Source: Allolobophora icterica
Lineage: Eukaryota > Annelida > Clitellata > Crassiclitellata > Lumbricidae
Reading direction: 5' to 3'
DNA: 64,000 nt
Assembly: GCA_963556255.1 (NCBI GenBank)
Contig: OY744613.1
Coordinates: 37,129,555 to 37,193,554 of the forward strand
A program made the translations under genes and the position numbers. Below the pieces are notes generated by a model. It did not search any database, was not told the origin of the DNA, and saw only the letters and a list, made by a program, of their open reading frames with translations. Below are positions 58,301-64,000 of this stretch, one piece after another. Numbering within the stretch: the stretch's first letter is position 1; each line of letters opens with the position of its first letter.

Positions 58301-61300
58301 TGCTGGAGACTAAACCAATTCCCTGCAGGACCAGAAATTCCAAACCAGTGCTGGAGACTAAACCAATTCAGTGCAGGACCAGAAATCCCAAACCAGTGCT
58401 GGAGACTAAACCAATTCAGTGCAGGACCAGAAATCCCAAACCAGTGCTGGAGACTAAACCAATTCCCTGCAGGACCAGAAATTCCAAACCAGTGCTGGAG
58501 ACTAAACCAATTCAGTGCAGGACCAGAAATCCCAAACCCGTGCTGGAGACTAAACCAATTCAGTGCAGGACCAGAAATCCCAAACCAGTGCTGGAGACGA
58601 AGCACAAGAACAGAATGGTGTACCGTGTCAAAAGCAGCAGACAAGTCAAGAAGAACAAATACGTGATGATGTCTGATGATGAGCAGCCCTATTGGTAAAG
58701 CATAACATTTGCTTGTTTCCATTGGTGCCCAATGTGTACAGTGTTCAGCTGTAATCACACTGTCAATTTCGGTAAATGCCAAGGAAAAAGAAGCGTTTCT
58801 TTTGGAAATTTTACCATTAGTATTACTGTTTCAGCCTTCAGATGAAGAAAGCAAGAAAAGAATGTGAAGATTTGACAGAGAGATATGTCAGGTGTCGCAG
58901 ATCTACAGAGATCTATCTAGCTGTAAAATGGAGAGATAACTCAACCCCCATCTGTCTATGTTCAGCTGAGGTTTTGCCTGATGATGTCTTATTAACAGTT
59001 TCACCATGATCAGACTTTTCCAGAACTGCTTTCACCACTTGAAACCAGGTGGGTCTACCACATGAACTATCATTCCAGACACAGAAGCACTGGCATGACA
59101 TACCAAAGAACAAACAGTGTAGGCATGAGAAAACTCTGAGAGCCAAATCAGAGCACACATTTGCTCAAGCTACGACATACAACACTACATACATGGTATG
59201 TGCGTTTGTTATATGAAGCTATGTTTGTTCTTTGGCATGGCATACATTCTGAGCTGACATTGTGAAATGTCCACTGCCCACTCAGTGGCTTCGGAATATC
59301 AGTTCAATTTACCTGCTCCAATTGTTAATATGACTGGAAGCAAAAATAAAAGCTCAGGAATTTCTAGATTACATTTGCAGAATAAACCAAATGTTAATGT
59401 TGAAACACAAAGAGAAAGATTCTTTTCCCATCTGTTATTAATCAAAATAAAATCTAAGCTAATAAATTGTAATTTAACACAAATCAGGCAGATGCAACAA
59501 AGTAAAGAGATAGAAACTATGACTGGACTAAATGCACCTATCTTCATAAAGATTAAACGCTACATATTCCTTGGGTGGATCATATAATCAACAGCGGCAA
59601 TGCGTCAACTCATGGACCACCTCAGTATCTGCAAAACCTTCTCATTATCGTAAATGAGTGGACTTAACTATATCACAATAAGGCATTAATTGTAGAAATG
59701 TACAATCAACCTAATCTGACGTCTACTATTAGCAGTCACTGCATAATATTTATGACCTACTACTGCCTGCAGTGGCACAAAGGCATGAACAGAAAATGAG
59801 TAGAAATGACTTTCTCTACCTGCTCTCCCTTTTCTCCCTTGGATCCCTTCTTTCCACGCCTTCCTCTCAGACCCTGAAAGAACAAGGAACAAAATGTCAT
59901 AAAAATCCACCTCTGAAAGATCAAGATTTTACAATATCAATGAATTTCATCTAATTTATTTGTTACTTGGAGTACACATCTAAAGAAGTGCATATGTATA
60001 CATATAAAGAAAACGGATAACTATATTAATAATGTGAAAGGCTGGACTGTATATAATATTGGCATAGCTGGTTTGCTGAATGTCTGTCGTAAAATGAGAC
60101 TGAGAGAGGAAGACATGTAGTATGAACAAGGGTCCTAAAAGAAGACAGAGGGATACAGGAAGAATGGGCAGGGGTTCACTGATTGCACACCACAATAATG
60201 ATAATAATAAAATAATAATAATAATATTACCATGGCGCTCGGGTTGCTGTTTGACCTGGGACGTTACAGTAGCCCCTTCTTACCTACCCACAACCGCCAC
60301 TCGAGCGGGGGGTGTGGTGAAACTGGCCGAGTTCATGAAAAACTCGAAAAAGACCCAATTGATGCAATCCTATCATTTTGTCCCATTGGCTTTTGAAACA
60401 TTGGGACCAGTTAATGCTAAGGGATTGGCATTTCTTGCCGACCATGATGTCTCCTGTACCAAACCTCTGGAGACTCAAGAGAAACTAGTTATTTGTTTCA
60501 ATGCCTATCCATCGTTATTCAACGTTTCAATGACGTCGCTTTCCACAGCACTTTCGTTGTTCAAGATCTTGACAAGGACGGCCACTCCACAGTCAACACC
60601 ATTAATTAGTATCTGACCCCAGAGGGATCATACATACCTCGGGTAAAAAAATAATGATAATAGAAATAAAATAACAAATAATAAACTCAATTATTTGTGT
60701 GAATCGAACGGACTGTAACAGTTTCTGTAAAACTGTTATAGGCCACATAAAACTGTACAGTCCGTTAAAAAAAACTAAATGGGTTGGTAAAGAAATGTGA
60801 ATATTTCATGAATGTCTTACCATTACACCTTCATCACCCTTCTGTCCTGTAGGACCCTAGAAAAAACATAAGAAAACAGTTCAAAATAACAGTCAGATAG
60901 ATCAACTATACAGTATACTATACATGTTTAGTTGCTTTGCTAATGCCAATGCATCTGATAAACCTTTGCTTAGGATATCTTCATCCTCAGCTGTCACAAA
61001 CAAATGAATGAAGGAGTGAATGAAGGAATGAATGAATGAATGAATGAATGAATGAATGAATGAATGAATGAATGAATGAATGAATATGAAAACAAATGCT
61101 TTCTTACCATTGGACCAGGAATTCCCTACAAGATGAAAAGATACATTGGTCAATCAACTTCATCTCAGAAAAAAACACTGCTGCTTAAATAAATAGGAAT
61201 AAATGAAAGAAATAAAAGAAAATAAAGATCAGTTAAAAATGAAACCACAGATCTAAAGAACACAATGAATTAATGTGACACAGCAGCTTAACACTTTAAC

Positions 61301-62510
61301 GACGAGCGTGCACTAGAATGTATGGAAAACTAATCCCTCTCATCATTAAAGGGTTAATGATTGAAGCCTTGACAGACAGATATTCTGTAATCAGATATCT
61401 AATCTAAACACATTCTAAACTAAAACTAGTCTCCTAATCTTGCTTAACCTAGGCTGGAATCCAATACAGACTTTGAGGAAATCATATATACTACTCCATC
61501 CAGTTACGTTTAGGAAGACTTAAAAACCGGTCTACTTGCCATTGGTCCTTGGTCCCCAGATTCTCCAATGTCACCCTTGTCTCCTTTCGGTCCTTGTGGT
61601 CCAGTTGGTCCCTGCAGTGCAGAACATCATACCCAATGATTACAAAGAAATCAGTTGATGTAGGGCTTTTAAAAGTGGTTAAGCTTCATCATGGCCTAAA
61701 GGTCATATGGAGTCATTAGATCAGATCAGGACATTCAGTCCAGCAGTTCCAGCATGTTCCCATTTCCACTGGAAAATTCCTGGCATATTGTTGCCTTATT
61801 ATTAATATCACTTATTTATTAAGCACCACTATCTAATGACCAAGCACCAATCAATGAAGCTAAGCAATTGTAAGTGAAGGACTTGCTCAAGGTGTCTACA
61901 CAGTAACCATCTCAGAGGAGGTTTGAACCTGTACTCTCTGCATTACAAGGCGAACGCTCAACCAATTGGCTACTATGTCTTTTAATCAGATAATAATATC
62001 ATTACCAGTTAACCAAGTGCTTCTCTGAACTTAAACAATCAGAGTCAAATCTCTATTGGAGATTTTCTGACTCAAGTACTGATCCCACAACTGGACACCC
62101 GGATACCCTTTCATTGGACACTGGACACATACTGCACCCACTGTCATTTTAACCAACATAATGGCATTGAAAGATCAACAAATTATGACTCTGCGAAAAT
62201 AAACTGTGCAGCATTTATAAAAATACTATAAACTCGAGAAACCACCAAAAGAATAATTGCAATGCAACAGCTGGTATTTTCCAAAGAAAACCTAATGTCA
62301 ACAACTGTTGAAAACTTGACTTCAAAGAAACTCTGAACATTGAGGAAACTGTTTGAAAGTGATGACTCAGTTATTTGAAAACTGAAATAGAAACATGAAT
62401 TCATGAGACGAATAGTAACTGTGAATAACTCTAGTCAGTGAACTTACTTCGCTACCTCGAAGTCCCTCTCTACCTGCCTGTCCAGACTTTCCTACAACTC
62501 CTTTGACACC
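55212..62510 (-). CDS. Transmembrane collagen of type XIII/XXIII/XXV (MACIT), 3' part, incomplete
   Basis: Minus-strand exons: 62510-62448, 61611-61540, 61125-61108, 60856-60821, 59873-59820 and 55352-55212. The first five are pure Gly-X-Y, start with Gly, have lengths divisible by nine (63, 72, 18, 36, 54) and sit between good splice sites. The last exon reads GIPG then [18 protein letters not shown], which from memory matches the conserved C-terminal non-collagenous end of vertebrate collagens XIII, XXIII and XXV (GLDAPCPLG.DGLP..GC). Its two Cys are expected to be structural. By family the protein is a type II membrane collagen at cell-matrix contacts. The N-terminal cytoplasmic and membrane parts lie beyond the right edge. 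The terminal intron (55353-59819) holds a large RT-derived tandem array. Confidence 0.85.
55781..56150 (-). pseudogene. CR1/L2-type RT, palm region downstream of the 48-bp array
   Basis: The minus strand reads [19 protein letters not shown] in one frame and, after a shift, [17 protein letters not shown] and [20 protein letters not shown] in another. This is the [13 protein letters not shown] ... HxYADDTQxYxSF ... WM..N.L.LN..KTEFL order. The catalytic YADD is YSDT, so the enzyme is dead. It continues the RT split by the array at 56152-58597. Confidence 0.8.
56152..58597. repeat. 48-bp coding minisatellite, about 51 copies, derived from an RT segment
   Basis: The unit on the plus strand contains AAATCCCAAACCAGTGCTGG and AGACTAAACCAATTC. 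On the minus strand each unit encodes 16 residues, [16 protein letters not shown], a normal internal segment of CR1/L2 RTs ([19 protein letters not shown]). Expansion kept the RT frame from 58782 to 56122 (886 codons). The plus strand is also open, reading [16 protein letters not shown] repeats. Variant positions recur at exactly 768 bp (16 units). It lies in the terminal intron of the collagen gene. Confidence 0.95.
58598..58782 (-). pseudogene. CR1/L2-type RT, segment upstream of the 48-bp array
   Basis: The minus strand reads [20 protein letters not shown] then [18 protein letters not shown], entering the array in frame. [13 protein letters not shown] carries the first catalytic Asp of the RT palm. 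Confidence 0.85.
58783..59819. other. Collagen intron sequence, no exon recognised
   Basis: No further Gly-X-Y exon with proper splice sites was found here. Confidence 0.45.
59820..59873 (-). CDS. MACIT collagen exon (54 bp, basic)
   Basis: Acceptor GTTCTTTCAG, triplets [18 protein letters not shown], donor GTAGAG. The 54-bp size is the classic collagen exon unit; the Arg/Lys cluster could bind acidic glycans (inference). Confidence 0.85.
60190..60650 (+). pseudogene. Retroelement-derived fragment (family C), copy 2
   Basis: Reads [20 protein letters not shown], then [20 protein letters not shown] and [15 protein letters not shown]. It shares order and 3' words (GGGATCATACATACCTCGGG) with 51741-52200. 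It lies antisense in a collagen intron between exons 60821 and 59820. Confidence 0.6.
60821..60856 (-). CDS. MACIT collagen exon (36 bp)
   Basis: Acceptor GTTTTTTCTAG, triplets [12 protein letters not shown], donor GTAAGA. Confidence 0.85.
61016..61085. repeat. (TGAA)n microsatellite
   Basis: About 16 tetranucleotides, 23 bp from the 18-bp collagen exon. Confidence 0.9.
61108..61125 (-). CDS. MACIT collagen exon (18-bp microexon)
   Basis: Acceptor CATCTTGTAG, then GIP GPM, then donor GTAAGA. Two triplets only, yet splice sites and frame are exact. Confidence 0.75.
61288..61357. mobile_element. Tiny hairpin element, copy 4
   Basis: TTAACACTTTAACGACGAGC ... CTCATCATTAAAGGGTTAA. Best match to the copy at 11488. 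Confidence 0.6.
61540..61611 (-). CDS. MACIT collagen exon (Gly-X-Y, 72 bp) with GC donor
   Basis: Acceptor GCACTGCAG, eight triplets ([24 protein letters not shown]), then GCAAGTAG. The intron begins with GC, the recognised minor GC-AG class. The next GT would break the collagen frame. Confidence 0.85.
61800..61985 (-). mobile_element. tRNA-derived SINE
   Basis: The minus strand starts with a tRNA-like head: TAGCCAATTGGTTGAGCG (A box) and CAGGTTCAAACCTCC (B box), about 35 bases apart. A CTTGAGCAAGTCCTTCACTT body follows, then an AATAAATAAGTGATATTAAT tail. It inserted in a collagen intron in sense orientation. Confidence 0.7.
62448..62510 (-). CDS. MACIT collagen exon (Gly-X-Y, 63 bp)
   Basis: Acceptor CGTGTTCAG, seven triplets ([21 protein letters not shown]), donor GTAAGT. 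Confidence 0.85.
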
Positions 62511-64000
62511 CTGAACACGCAACAGTTGGTTAGAGATTAAAAACCACTAATCCAGTAATCACTGCATTACATGATTAATCATGTTAGACAAACAAAAACA
62601 GTTTTTACTAGGAAGGCTGTAAATGACAATGATTTGAAAGCAGAACTGGAAAATAACACAGGACTGAAGTGAAATGCTTCAGATAAGAATATTACACTTT
62701 GACGGCAGAGGAAATTTATTCAATTAACAAGAACAATTTACAAGAAAAACATTCTTAATTTTTATCACATAAGTGCTAAAAATTTCATGAGAATGAAACA
62801 GTCTCTAGAGTGTACATACAGGTAGAAATTAACACTTAATCCATTCAGATAATGGACAGCATAATGTCTGACACAGCCTTCCCAGTAGTACGCGACAATT
62901 CTACCTCCTAGACTGTTATTATCCCAATGTTAAAACACTGTTTGCAATATTATTTCATACAGTTTAAGTGGTGGAGTAATCTTGCAAGTCTAGCATCCAA
63001 ACAAATGAAAACTGTCAAGTCTTGGCCGGCCAACTACAGGAGAACAGATTGTCATCAGAAGAGACTTAGCTGAAGCCAGCATTAAACCTAATGAAACCTA
63101 ACAAGGAGCACAAAAGGACTGAGATGTGGACCAACTGATGAGGACGAATAGCAAGGCAAATGCAGGACAAACAGTCACCATTAGAAATCCTTCTGCAATC
63201 ATCAGAAGCGATAAACATTATTATTTCCTGCTGTTAAATAAATAAATAATTGTTAAGACTACAGATTAGAAAGTTTTCTAAATTCACACTAATCACTTGA
63301 TTGTCTTTGTATCTGTCTTAGACAATAGGCACATGCATGTTAGCAGCTTGCCTTCGACCAGCAAAGGCAGTTGTTCTGCTGGAAATGATTACTCTTCATT
63401 CAATCCAGTCTCCAGCATTAGATAGGGGCCTACTTTGCAGTTCACACATCATGAAATGAAGGGTTAAACAGATTAATTTTTATTCCAGAAAGAAACCAAA
63501 AAAGCAAGTAAGTAGAAATCAATCAGTAAGTGAGCAAGTTGGCTTTTAGAGTGAGTAAAGTTGAATTCTAAGCAACTAGTTTAATCGTTTTAGTACTTCT
63601 GATGTAAAAGCCAATGATAAAAAGATTACTAATACGGTTCACTAATGTTTGAAAGTTGTCAGCAAAATGTTAGTATTTTTGTTTAACCACAGTTAGTCTG
63701 CTTGCAGATTTTCTCTCTTCTCCAGCACATTTTCTCTCCATAGAAATCCTGAGGCAGCCAATGTCTTCCATAAGATTTCAATTTCCACAGATCCAATTTC
63801 CTGTCTGTTGTGATCATTCCTTTACCACTGACGGACGTTCGCATCAAATCCCAGCTCCAGCTGATCTTTTGCAAAATCACTTACCCAGCTTGATAGGTAA
63901 AATCCAGTTTAGTGATTACAGAATAGGGTCACATTCATACTGACCTCTTTTCAAATTGAATTAGAAATTAAATAAAACTTTGTTATAAAATGTTTTTCAA
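62511..64000. other. Collagen intron or upstream sequence, no exon recognised
   Basis: No Gly-X-Y exon with splice sites was found. Earlier exons of the gene are presumably to the right of the window. Confidence 0.4.

Noticed and set aside
56188..58698. 836-codon plus-strand open frame ([16 protein letters not shown] repeats)
   Set aside because: It is the reverse strand of the 48-bp array; the opposite strand carries the recognisable RT sequence, and openness follows from the repeat.
59030..59080. Possible further collagen exon (VDPPGFK on the minus strand)
   Set aside because: Lacks an acceptor, a Gly-X-Y register and a donor; a stop follows at once.

Overview
The window is eukaryotic, most likely from a marine invertebrate. 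I lean towards an echinoderm-like or other deuterostome genome, but the sequence does not prove it. The reasons are short exons with GT-AG introns, many simple repeats, a very high load of mixed transposons and retrotransposons, frequent TAGGCCTA words, an IgGFc-binding-type extracellular gene and a membrane-type collagen gene. No bacterial, plasmid, phage or CRISPR features are visible.

Two host genes can be supported, both on the minus strand. The first (17666-26192) is a complete seven-exon gene for a 709-residue secreted or surface protein with the IgGFc-binding N-terminal domain. All six splice junctions keep phase, the start encodes a signal peptide, and the C-terminus ends in a hydrophobic segment. 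The second (about 55212-62510, continuing past the right edge) is the 3' part of a transmembrane collagen of the XIII/XXIII/XXV (MACIT) type. It has five Gly-X-Y exons and a final exon carrying the family's conserved C-terminal cysteine motif.

Nearly everything else is mobile DNA. From left to right: a piggyBac-like element with a TTAA target (1-1030); a hAT family whose arms are GGTCTT arrays (6030-6592, 9088-10056, 22920-23798, 38717-39619, plus arm fragments at 2.3-3.1 kb); a pogo/Tigger-like transposase tail near 7.1-7.65 kb; fragments of at least three non-LTR retrotransposon lineages; a 1.55-kb element with iterated CCACTCCGTTACC motifs (12542-14091); hAT-type MITEs, many with 8-bp target duplications; and a Tc1/mariner element (43974-45242) carrying one MITE inside another MITE.

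The most unusual object is a 2.4-kb, roughly 51-copy, 48-bp in-frame tandem array inside a reverse transcriptase fragment in a collagen intron (56152-58597). It has a higher-order period of 768 bp. The introns of the IgGFc-type gene contain a hAT element and three non-LTR fragments. Large stretches (26.2-28.3, 36.6-38.7, 39.6-43.1, 49.5-51.7 and 62.5-64 kb) show no gene that I can support.
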